Below are positions 34,374 to 42,289 of a stretch of 58,601 nucleotides of DNA, piece after piece. The DNA comes from JALYUA01 sp038229875. GTDB lineage: Bacteria > Acidobacteriota > Thermoanaerobaculia > UBA5066 > Gp7-AA6. Position 1 is the first letter of the stretch, and each line of letters starts with the position of its first letter. The stretch is from positions 1 through 58,601 of the forward strand of contig JBBROA010000007.1 of NCBI GenBank assembly GCA_038229875.1. Reading direction: 5' to 3'. Under the pieces are notes generated by a model. It saw only the letters and a program-made list of their open reading frames with translations, ran no database searches and was not told the DNA's origin. A program made the position numbers and the translations under genes.

Positions 34374-34678
34374 TGCCCGAGCCGCCTCTGACCATCCGTC
34401 CCGACGCCGCCGAAAAGCTGCGCGGAGAGGCCGATTTTTCGCGCGTGGTCCTGTCCGTGCGCCAGGTCCTCGGCTGCGGGGGAAACGGCTACCGGATCTC
34501 GGTCGAGGAGAACGAGCCGGACGAAGGCCACCGCTTCGTCGCCGAGGGCATCCCGGTCGTCATGGACGACGTATCCTTCACGCGCCTGCGCGGAGCCGTG
34601 TTGGAGCTCGACCCGGACCCGGCTGGCGATGGATACAGGCTGGACCATCCCGAGGCGGTGATGACAACGTTCTGCTGA
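34373..34678 (+). CDS. HesB/IscA-like iron-sulfur protein
   Basis: 101 residues. LTIRPDAAEKLRGEA at the N-terminus, SVRQVLGCGGNGYRISVEEN with one Cys, GIPVVMDDVSFTRLRGAVLE, and a C-terminal TTFC with a second Cys match the A-type carrier fold. Classical IscA/ErpA have CxC near the end; here only one Cys remains, so cluster binding may differ. Leaderless-type start. Followed by a REP-like hairpin. Confidence 0.75.
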   Translation: MPEPPLTIRPDAAEKLRGEADFSRVVLSVRQVLGCGGNGYRISVEENEPDEGHRFVAEGIPVVMDDVSFTRLRGAVLELDPDPAGDGYRLDHPEAVMTTFC

Positions 34679-34690
34679 AAAGAGGATCTC

Positions 34691-34730
34691 CTTCTCCCCG
34701 CGCCCGGGGAGAGGACCGGGGTGAGGGGCA
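34691..34730. repeat. REP-like extragenic palindrome
   Basis: CTTCTCCCCG-CGCC-CGGGGAGAGG is a 10-bp stem (one G-T) with a 4-base loop, followed by ACCGGGGTGAGGGGCA. The wording matches extragenic REP-type elements seen in many GC-rich bacteria. It lies between convergent genes and may also act as terminator. Confidence 0.55.
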
Positions 34731-34745
34731 CTGTCTCTATAGCTT

Positions 34746-35498
34746 CTAGCCCCGCAGTAGCTCTTTGGTTGCGAGATGCTGCGGGTCCGTCAGGACTTCC
34801 GAAGCCGGACCTTCCTCGGCCACCCGGCCTTCGGCCAGGACCACGACGCGATCCGCGAACGTCTTTGCAAAGTCCGCATCATGAGTCGTGACCAGCAGCC
34901 CGCGACCCTCGGCGGCGAGACTCCGCAGGACTTCGCCGAGCGAGCCCCGGCGCGCCGGATCGAGCGACGCGGTCGGCTCGTCCATCAGGAGCAGGGGAGG
35001 ATCGACCGCGAGCGCCCGCGCGATCGCGACCCGCTGGGCTTCGCCGCCGGACAGCTCGCGCGGGTACGCCGAGGCCCGCCCGCCGACGCCGAGCGACTCG
35101 AGGAGCGCGAGCCCGCGCGTACGCGCCTCCGCGTCACTTCTCCCGTGCGCGTACACCGCGGCCAGGGTCGTATTGCCGAGCGCGGTCAGATGCTCGAAGA
35201 GCGCATGCGACTGAAAAACCATTCCCGCGCGGCGGCGCAGATCCTTCAGCCGCGACTCCGGAGGGACTGGCCCCGGACTCCGTTCGAAGCCTTCGATCGA
35301 GATCGTCCCGCCGTCGAAGCCCTCGAGGGCAACGGCTGCGCGGAGAAGCGTTGTCTTGCCGGAGCCGGAAAGCCCCATCAGCGCGCAGATCTCGCCCCGG
35401 CGGACGCTCAGATCCACTCCGTCCAGAACGGCGCGCGCCCCGCGCACCAGACGAAGGCCGCGCACATCGAGCAGGGAGGCCGCTGTCACGAGGGTCAC
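34746..35498 (-). CDS. amino-acid ABC transporter ATP-binding protein
   Basis: 250 residues. Walker A GLSGSGKTTLLRA (about 38-50), Q-loop VFQSHALFEHLT, signature LSGGEAQRVAIARAL, Walker B LLLMDEPTASLDP and the switch His in LLVTTHDADF. Closest in wording to GlnQ/HisP polar amino-acid importers. The open frame extends further, but the GTG at 35498 overlaps the permease stop (GTGA), fixing the start. Works with the fused binding protein/permease just upstream. Confidence 0.92.
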   Translation of the reverse strand: MTLVTAASLLDVRGLRLVRGARAVLDGVDLSVRRGEICALMGLSGSGKTTLLRAAVALEGFDGGTISIEGFERSPGPVPPESRLKDLRRRAGMVFQSHALFEHLTALGNTTLAAVYAHGRSDAEARTRGLALLESLGVGGRASAYPRELSGGEAQRVAIARALAVDPPLLLMDEPTASLDPARRGSLGEVLRSLAAEGRGLLVTTHDADFAKTFADRVVVLAEGRVAEEGPASEVLTDPQHLATKELLRG

Positions 35499-37024
35499 GA
35501 GGGTGCGCTCCAGCGCCGCTCGAGCGACCGGGCGAGCCGCGACAGCGGGAGCGAGAGGAGAAGGTAGAGCGCGGCGCAGAGCGCTCCCGGCAGGACCCAG
35601 CTTCCGATGTTCGCCGCGAAGATCGAGGTCTGCTTCGTCAGCTCGACGACCGTGATGACGGAGACCAGCGAGGAATCTTTCAGGAGCGCGACGAAGTCGT
35701 TCGTCATCGGGGCGAGCGCGAGCCGGAACGCCTGGGGGCCGCGCACGAGCCGCAGGATCTGCCACTCGGAAAGACCCAGTGTCCGAGCCGCCTCGAGCTG
35801 CGCCCGGGACACCGCTTCGAGGGCGCCCCGGTAGATCTCGCTCTCATACGCGGCGTAGTTGAGACCGAGCCCGAGCAGCGCGGCCACGAACGCCGGCAGC
35901 CGGATCACGGAAGACAGGCCGTAGTACAGCACGAAGAGCTGGAGGAGGACGGGCGTTCCGCGAACGACTTCGACATAAACAGTGAAGAGCGCGCGAACGA
36001 CCGGCCCCCCGTAGATCCGTCCGCTGGCCAGAACCACTCCGGCGGCCACCGCCAGCGCCATCGCGAGACACGACAGCAGCAGGGTGATCAAAGCGGCGCG
36101 TAGGAGGGCGGGAAGGTACGCGAGCGCGCGGGAGCCCGCTGAAGACGCCGGACGGATGGCGGGGGCGGGGGCCAGCGCCCCGTCCGCCGGCCTCTGCGCG
36201 AGGACGCGGGAAAAAAGTTTCGGCTGCGCGATGTCCCAGACGTTCCAGCGGCGCAGGATTCCCTCGAGAGTCCCGTCGCTCATCGCCCGCCGGAGGACCT
36301 GGTCGATCCGGTCGCGCAGCGCCGCATTCCCTTTCGCGAGAACGCCCACGTACCTTCCGCTCGCGATCGCGTCCGGCTGTATCGTCAGCCCGGCGACGTG
36401 TCGGAGCGCCCGCTGCGCGATGATGTGGTCGAGCAGGACGGCGTCGAGGCGCCCCTCCGCGAGGTCGCCGTACGGATGCACGTCGTCGTCGTAGCTCACG
36501 ACCTGGAAACCGCCCGCCGCGCGTCCGGCGGCGAGCAGGTCGTAGGCGAGCGTGCCCGAGAGGGTTCCGATCCGCCGCCCGCGAAAGTCGGAGAGCGCCC
36601 GAAATCGCCCCCGGTCGCTCGCGCGCACAGTCAGGACCTCTCGGAATTCGAAGTAGGGAACCGTCACCGCGTGCGCGGCGCGGCGGGCGGGCAGGTCCTC
36701 GACCCCGGAAAGGCCGACGACGAAATCCCCTCTCTCGACCGAGGCGTCGATCGACGTGAACGCGACCTGGACGAAAAGCGGAGTCCGGCCGAGGGCGCCC
36801 GCAATGAGACCTGCGATCTCGACGTCCATCCCCCGGACGACCGAAGGATCTCTCGGATCGGCTTCGACGAACGGAGCGCCCCCTTCCGCGTCACCGCCCC
36901 AGCGGAAAGGCTCCGGAGCCGCGTGCGCGAGGCTGGCAAAGGCGAAAACACCCGTCAGAGAGAGCGCCCGCCGGAGCCGGGCGGATCTCCCGATTCCCGT
37001 TTCTCGATTGCCGATTCCCGGCAA
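35495..37024 (-). CDS. amino-acid ABC transporter: substrate-binding domain fused to permease
   Basis: 509 residues. A leader (LRRALSLTGVFAFASLAHA) is followed by a periplasmic binding domain of the GlnH/SBP_bac_3 type (about 25-270: RGMDVEIAGLIAGALGRTP, FRALSDFRGRRIGTLSGTLA, AEGRLDAVLLDHIIAQRAL). The permease follows (about 290-500) with ALITLLLSCLAMALAVAAG, EVVRGTPVLLQLFVLYYG and the EAA-type loop RTLGLSEWQILRLVRGPQAF. Fused binding/permease importers are known. I chose TTG at 37024; no better start exists, and the first 12 residues are encoded by a dispersed repeat. Confidence 0.85.
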   Translation of the reverse strand: MPGIGNRETGIGRSARLRRALSLTGVFAFASLAHAAPEPFRWGGDAEGGAPFVEADPRDPSVVRGMDVEIAGLIAGALGRTPLFVQVAFTSIDASVERGDFVVGLSGVEDLPARRAAHAVTVPYFEFREVLTVRASDRGRFRALSDFRGRRIGTLSGTLAYDLLAAGRAAGGFQVVSYDDDVHPYGDLAEGRLDAVLLDHIIAQRALRHVAGLTIQPDAIASGRYVGVLAKGNAALRDRIDQVLRRAMSDGTLEGILRRWNVWDIAQPKLFSRVLAQRPADGALAPAPAIRPASSAGSRALAYLPALLRAALITLLLSCLAMALAVAAGVVLASGRIYGGPVVRALFTVYVEVVRGTPVLLQLFVLYYGLSSVIRLPAFVAALLGLGLNYAAYESEIYRGALEAVSRAQLEAARTLGLSEWQILRLVRGPQAFRLALAPMTNDFVALLKDSSLVSVITVVELTKQTSIFAANIGSWVLPGALCAALYLLLSLPLSRLARSLERRWSAPS

Positions 37025-37026
37025 TC
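36990..37026. repeat. GATTCCCG-type short repeat
   Basis: Four imperfect copies of GATT(C/G)CCG-like words in a row (GATTCCCGTTTCTCGATTGCC then GATTCCCGG). Related words occur at 6346-6355 and 45690-45700. Here the repeat supplies the start codon and first residues of the transporter gene. Confidence 0.4.
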
Positions 37027-37047
37027 CGATCGCCGCGCCCCCGGCGC

Positions 37048-37749
<702 letters not shown>

Positions 37750-37797
37750 CGTCGAAGGTCGGCGGCGCGTGCGCGAAGGGCCCGCTGGCCGCGGACG

Positions 37798-38253
37798 CTA
37801 TTTCTCCTCAGCCTGTACGGAAAGAACCGGTCGGACCCCGAGCAGCTCATTCACCAGGAAGAGAGGCCCGATCAGGAGGTGGACCAGGTTGCGCAGAAAC
37901 GCCGGCGCCTTCTTCTCGAATCGCGCATGACCGATGCCCTGAAAAATCCAGCCGACGATGAACGCCGCAAGACCGATCTTCCAGCTGTTCGCGGCGCGGG
38001 CGGCGAGATCGAGGAGCGTTTCCGGCACGAGCAGCGCGAGCGCGAGCGGGAGGTCCAGCGCGGCGTAGAACACGAACGCCGCCGCGATGAGCGCTTCAGC
38101 CGCCGTCACCCCCGTCGCCCGAAATTGGATCAGCCGCAGGAACGAAAAGATTCCGAACACGATCAACGGGACGCCCATCGCGTGACACGCGAAGTTCCCG
38201 CGCGTCCGGTGGTACGACCCGTAATCCGCCAGAAGGGCGTCGACGCGTTTCAT
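37798..38253 (-). CDS. Mpo1-like (DUF962/YGL010w-type) membrane protein
   Basis: 151 residues. The family's metal-binding words are present: YGSYHRTRGNFACHAMGVPL at the N-terminus with two His, and GWIFQGIGHARFEKKAPA with a third near residue 110. Four hydrophobic segments. The yeast member Mpo1 is an Fe(II) dioxygenase in 2-hydroxy fatty-acid alpha-oxidation; the bacterial role is inferred from that. ATG at 38253 with TATAAT 13 bases upstream (38266-38271), giving a very short leader. Confidence 0.85.
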   Translation of the reverse strand: MKRVDALLADYGSYHRTRGNFACHAMGVPLIVFGIFSFLRLIQFRATGVTAAEALIAAAFVFYAALDLPLALALLVPETLLDLAARAANSWKIGLAAFIVGWIFQGIGHARFEKKAPAFLRNLVHLLIGPLFLVNELLGVRPVLSVQAEEK

Positions 38254-38276
38254 GCGACGGCGCGGATTATAGAGCC

Positions 38277-39386
38277 CTACTCGACCCGGAGAAGCAGCCT
38301 CCGCTGGTGATCTCCCGGCGCGAAGCGGAGAGAGAGGAGGGGCGAGGCGTCGTCCTTCCGCGCGTCGTTTGCGGCCTCTTCCTCGCGGGGCTCTTTCCCG
38401 GCCGGCACCGCGTTCTTGACCCTTCCCGCGGCGTCGACGACCAGAATGAAGCTGCGGCCCCGGAGTGACGTCGGGATATCTCCGTCGCGGGTCTGAAGCA
38501 GCTCGGGAGGCGAGCCCGCCCCATCGGCCTGGAGGACCTGCAGTCGCAGGGGACGGCCGGGCCCTTCGGCGAATCCGGCGACCGAACCCTCGCCGCCTGC
38601 GCGCTCGGAAGCTCGTGCGGATCCGGGGGCCGCCGCATCGAGCAACGGCGCCTGGGCCGCAACCTGTGGCGGCGCGGGAGCGGCGTTCTTCATGGCGAGC
38701 CGCGAAGGCGGGGAAGCCGGGGCGTCCGCCTCGACGGTCTTGCTCTTCTCGCGGCTGGAGCCCGCTGCCGACAGCTCGTCCTTCGTCGCGTTCTCGCGAG
38801 GGGCTTCGGCGACTCGGACGGACTGTTGTTCCTGCCGGGTTTTCGGAGGGAGCGCGCGCATGCGGCGGCTCTCTTTTCCAAGGGTGCCGGTCGCGCCGGT
38901 CGCGCCGGTCACGCCGTTTTTTGCGATCGCGGCCGGAGGCGCCGGGTTCGGCCGCGACGCTTCCGTCGTCTGGCCTTTCTCTTCCTGCACGACGGAGACG
39001 CGGATCGGCGCCTCCCGCGCGAGACGCCGCTCTCCGGCTTCGTTCTTCGCCACGATCGCGGAACCCACGATCGTCGCGATGACGGCCGCCGCAAAGGCGC
39101 CCGCCCACCGAAGGTCGATGCCGAACGTGGGGCCGAAGGAGGGCCGGCGGTTGCGACCCACCTGGAGCTTCCTCAGGATACGCGCGGCGAGATCCGGAGA
39201 CGCCGGCTTCGGGTGGCTCGAGCGGTACAGCGCGAGCGCGGCTTCGAATTCCGCCGCCGCGCCGCGGCATTCGGCGCAGTGCGCCCGGTGCGATTCGAAG
39301 TGCGCGCGTTCCGCCGGCGAAAGCTCGCCGTCGTGCAGCCGCGACAAAAACTCGGGGGAGCGAGACGGATGCGACCCGGCGTTCAT
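38277..39386 (-). CDS. anti-sigma factor with zinc motif and long periplasmic tail
   Basis: 369 residues. N-terminal zinc anti-sigma domain (HFESHRAHCAECRG, about residues 29-42), membrane helix WAGAFAAAVIATIVGSAIVA near 93-112, then a long disordered Ala/Pro/Lys-rich tail with a short collagen-like GVTGATGATG and a small C-terminal domain (RGRSFILVVDAAGRVKNAVP). The ATG overlaps the sigma stop (ATGA). It should sequester the preceding ECF factor; the long tail may sense the cell envelope. Confidence 0.8.
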   Translation of the reverse strand: MNAGSHPSRSPEFLSRLHDGELSPAERAHFESHRAHCAECRGAAAEFEAALALYRSSHPKPASPDLAARILRKLQVGRNRRPSFGPTFGIDLRWAGAFAAAVIATIVGSAIVAKNEAGERRLAREAPIRVSVVQEEKGQTTEASRPNPAPPAAIAKNGVTGATGATGTLGKESRRMRALPPKTRQEQQSVRVAEAPRENATKDELSAAGSSREKSKTVEADAPASPPSRLAMKNAAPAPPQVAAQAPLLDAAAPGSARASERAGGEGSVAGFAEGPGRPLRLQVLQADGAGSPPELLQTRDGDIPTSLRGRSFILVVDAAGRVKNAVPAGKEPREEEAANDARKDDASPLLSLRFAPGDHQRRLLLRVE

Positions 39387-40027
39387 CGCGAGCCCCCCGA
39401 AGCGAGTTGCGGCATGAGCAGAGTCTTCAGCTGTGCGCGGCCGCGGGCGATTCTCGACTTCACGGTCCCCAGGGGCAGATCGAGAGACACGGCAATCTCC
39501 TCATAACTCCACTCTTCCAGATCGCGCAGGACGACGGGCATACGGAAATCCACCGCCAGCCTCGACAGCGCCTCGGTTACGAACGCTTTCGATTCACTCG
39601 CTCGAGCATTCTCTTCCGGTCCCGCGGCCGTCTCCATCGCCGCCGGCGAAGAGTCCTCGTCGGAGCTGCCGGCAAAGATGCGCCGGAAGCGTCCTTTTGC
39701 GCGATACCGGTTCTTCACCGCGTTGTCGGAGATCGAAGCGAGCCAGGCGCGGGGAGGCGCCTCGTTGCGAAAGCGGGACAGGCCCCGGTAGGCCTTGAGC
39801 AGCACCTCCTGAGTCATGTCGTCGGCCTCCTGTTCGCCGACCGCGCGCGCCATCCAGCGGTGCACGGTCGCCGTATGCCGGACGACGAACTCCGAAAAAG
39901 CGGCCTCCTCGCCCGATTGGGCGAGGAGGATCAGTCGTTCGTCCGAGAGACTCGAAAGGGTCTCAGCGGTCGCGGTGCGGGTCGGGAGCGTACTCCCGCT
40001 CGAAACCACGTCCCCGATCTCTGGCAT
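39383..40027 (-). CDS. ECF RNA polymerase sigma factor
   Basis: 214 residues. Region 2: FSEFVVRHTATVHRWMARAV, ADDMTQEVLLKAYRGLSRFR and RAWLASISDNAVKNRYR; region 4: LSRLAVDFRMPVVLRDLEEW then SYEEIAVSLDLPLGTVKSRI. I took the ATG at 40027 because GAGG lies nine bases upstream; ATG 40036 and GTG 40009 are alternatives, and all overlap the end of the upstream secreted-protein gene by 47-74 bases. Operon order: secreted protein, sigma, anti-sigma. Confidence 0.9.
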   Translation of the reverse strand: MPEIGDVVSSGSTLPTRTATAETLSSLSDERLILLAQSGEEAAFSEFVVRHTATVHRWMARAVGEQEADDMTQEVLLKAYRGLSRFRNEAPPRAWLASISDNAVKNRYRAKGRFRRIFAGSSDEDSSPAAMETAAGPEENARASESKAFVTEALSRLAVDFRMPVVLRDLEEWSYEEIAVSLDLPLGTVKSRIARGRAQLKTLLMPQLASGGSR

Positions 40028-40913
40028 ACAGCTCATCCTCGCGTGGAAACACTCCGAGCCGAACGAGCTCGGCGCGGAACTCGTACCTCAAGGCGACGCG
40101 GGCCGCGGGGACCGGGTCCTCGTCGAAGGACATCCACTGAACGGCGAACGGCGTCCGGTCACCGATTCCCGTGGCCGCGAACGAATCGGATTCCCGGCTC
40201 TTCTTCAGAGCCTCGCCGCCACGGGCCGACTTCTCTTTCGCTCCGTACGAGCGAGAGTCAATCATCGGCGCTTCCCCCCGGACCGTCGTCGAACCGGAGC
40301 CGGCGGCGGATCCGGTCTCCTGGCTCGGGCTCGCGGGCGCATCGCTTTCGAGGGAGCCCTCGGCCTGGTCTTTGCGGGACTCCAGATCCGCGCCGTTGCG
40401 CTGCCGGCGCCACGAAGCGGCCGGTCCGGCCGGAGCGGCAACGAGCGGACGGCGCTCGCGGAAGAACACGGCTTCGATCGTCCCGACGTTCGACGTGTCT
40501 CCCAGCCACTGCGCGTACGAGCGCCGTGTCTCGGTGAAGAAGAAACGCCGGGAGGTTTCGCCCGAGATCTGCCATCCCGGAATCTCGGCAGTCTGTCCGG
40601 GCATGAGGATCCACTTCGTGGCACGCCCGGCGCTCGAGCGCTTCGCGTCGATCACGTTGCGCCCGTCGACGGACAGCGCGACCGCCACGCGTTCGGCGGT
40701 GGGGTTCGAGAGACGGACCGAGAAGTTCTTCCCCTTGAGCGCTTCGATGTAGATCCGGCCGCGGGCGGAGTACTCCGGAGCGGGGCTCCCATCGACCAGA
40801 ACCGAGACCGAATAAGGGCTGTACCCGGACGCGGCGGCGGGCCGGCTGGCCGCCACCGTCAGGGCGAGCGCGAGACCCGCGGAAGCGAGCATTTTTTCCC
40901 CGTCGAGCTTCAT
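39963..40913 (-). CDS. secreted hypothetical protein of the ECF operon
   Basis: 316 residues. Signal peptide (MLASAGLALALTVAASRPAAA), then a beta-rich domain (YSVSVLVDGSPAPEYSARGR; KNFSVRLSNPTAERVAVALS; KWILMPGQTAEIPGWQISG; RRFFFTETRRSYAQWLG), a low-complexity Ser/Glu linker and a C-terminal segment with VALRYEFRAELVRLGV. No family recognised. Preceded by GGAGG nine bases before the ATG. Cotranscribed with sigma and anti-sigma, so probably the sensed or output protein of that system. Confidence 0.75.
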   Translation of the reverse strand: MKLDGEKMLASAGLALALTVAASRPAAASGYSPYSVSVLVDGSPAPEYSARGRIYIEALKGKNFSVRLSNPTAERVAVALSVDGRNVIDAKRSSAGRATKWILMPGQTAEIPGWQISGETSRRFFFTETRRSYAQWLGDTSNVGTIEAVFFRERRPLVAAPAGPAASWRRQRNGADLESRKDQAEGSLESDAPASPSQETGSAAGSGSTTVRGEAPMIDSRSYGAKEKSARGGEALKKSRESDSFAATGIGDRTPFAVQWMSFDEDPVPAARVALRYEFRAELVRLGVFPREDELYARDRGRGFEREYAPDPHRDR

Positions 40914-41007
40914 TGTTCCAAGCCTCCTCGGAAGGGTGGGACACCGGAGGTGCCCGCCGGTTCCCGGCCGGGGAGCGGAAAATGAGGGTTGCCCGCTATC
41001 TTAGGGC

Positions 41008-42285
41008 TTAGGGCCTGTCCACGTCTTCCTGAGGCCGCGGCTCGTCGATTCGCCCCGTGATGAGCCGCGCGCCGCGCTGGTCGCTCAGATAGTCCCAGGC
41101 CCACTCGAACATCACGGCGAAGCGGTTGCGGAATCCGATCAGGAAAAAGATGTGGACGAAGCACCAGACCAGCCAGGCCACCAGGCCCGAGAGGCGCAGG
41201 CCCGCTATTTCCGCGACGGCCTGCGCGCGGCCGATCACGGCCAGGGTTCCCTTGTCGCGGAAATGGAACGGCAGCAGCGGCCGCCCGGAGCGGGCCAGCA
41301 GGATGTTTTTGGCGGCGTGCCGCCCCTGCTGGATCGCCACCGGAGAAGTGCCCGGCAGGAGAGCGCCTCCCTGGTGCAGGAACGCGGCGAGATCGCCGAT
41401 CACGAACACTTCCGAGTGACCCAAGATCGTCAGGTCCGGGAGGACGAGGACACGCCCGGCACGATCGAGCGGAACCTCGAGCGAGCGCGCCAGCGGGGAA
41501 GCGGCGACGCCGGCCGCCCAGAGTACCGTTGCGGCCTGCACGGTGACGCCCGCGACGCGCACCTCGTTCTCCCGGATCGAATCGACCGCCTGCCCCGTGC
41601 GGACCTCGACCCCCTTCCCGGCGAGAGCCGCGCAGGCCCGGGCGGAAGTTTCCGGCGAGTACGCCGCCAGGATCCTCGGCCCCGCTTCGACCAGGATGAT
41701 CCGGGCCTCGCGCGGGTCGATCGCGCGGAAATCGCGCACCAGGACGTCGCGCGAAATCTCGGCGATCGCGCCGGAAAGCTCGACTCCCGTCGGGCCGGCT
41801 CCGACCACGACGAAGGTCAGAAGCGTCTTTCGTTTCTCGGGGTCCTGTTCCCGCTCGGCGCGCTCAAAAGCGAGCAGGATCCGCCGGCGGATCTCCAGCG
41901 CATCTTCGAGGCTCTTCAACCCGGGCGCGAAAGGCTCCCACTCGTCGTGACCGAAGTAGGAATGCCGGGCGCCCGTCGCGACGATCAGAAAATCGTAGGA
42001 CAGGCGCCCGTCTGCGAGCACCACCTCCCGCCGGCCGGGGTCGACCGAAATGACGTCGGCGAGGAGCACTTCGGCGTTCTGCTGCCGGGAGAGGATCGCT
42101 CGAATCGGGTACGCGATGTCGCCGGGAGATAGGGCGGCGGTCGCGACCTGATACAGGAGCGGCTGAAAGAGATGGTGGTTCCGGCGATCGACGACCGTGA
42201 CGCGCACGGGCGCCCCGTTCAAGGCGCGGGCGGCCGCCAGACCTCCGAACCCCGCTCCGATGACGACGATGCGGGGATCGGCCAT
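41008..42285 (-). CDS. ndh: type II NADH dehydrogenase
   Basis: 425 residues. FAD-binding GAGFGGLAAARAL at the N-terminus, the NADH-binding Rossmann VVVGAGPTGVELSGAIAE near residue 165, the conserved AIQQGRHAAKNI and the FAD-contact VFVIGDLAAF. A C-terminal amphipathic/hydrophobic anchor (LVAWLVWCFVHIFFLIGF) fits membrane association. Passes electrons from NADH to quinone without pumping. Located four bases after the M16 peptidase stop on the same strand, so probably cotranscribed. Confidence 0.92.
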   Translation of the reverse strand: MADPRIVVIGAGFGGLAAARALNGAPVRVTVVDRRNHHLFQPLLYQVATAALSPGDIAYPIRAILSRQQNAEVLLADVISVDPGRREVVLADGRLSYDFLIVATGARHSYFGHDEWEPFAPGLKSLEDALEIRRRILLAFERAEREQDPEKRKTLLTFVVVGAGPTGVELSGAIAEISRDVLVRDFRAIDPREARIILVEAGPRILAAYSPETSARACAALAGKGVEVRTGQAVDSIRENEVRVAGVTVQAATVLWAAGVAASPLARSLEVPLDRAGRVLVLPDLTILGHSEVFVIGDLAAFLHQGGALLPGTSPVAIQQGRHAAKNILLARSGRPLLPFHFRDKGTLAVIGRAQAVAEIAGLRLSGLVAWLVWCFVHIFFLIGFRNRFAVMFEWAWDYLSDQRGARLITGRIDEPRPQEDVDRP

Positions 42286-42289
42286 CGCG

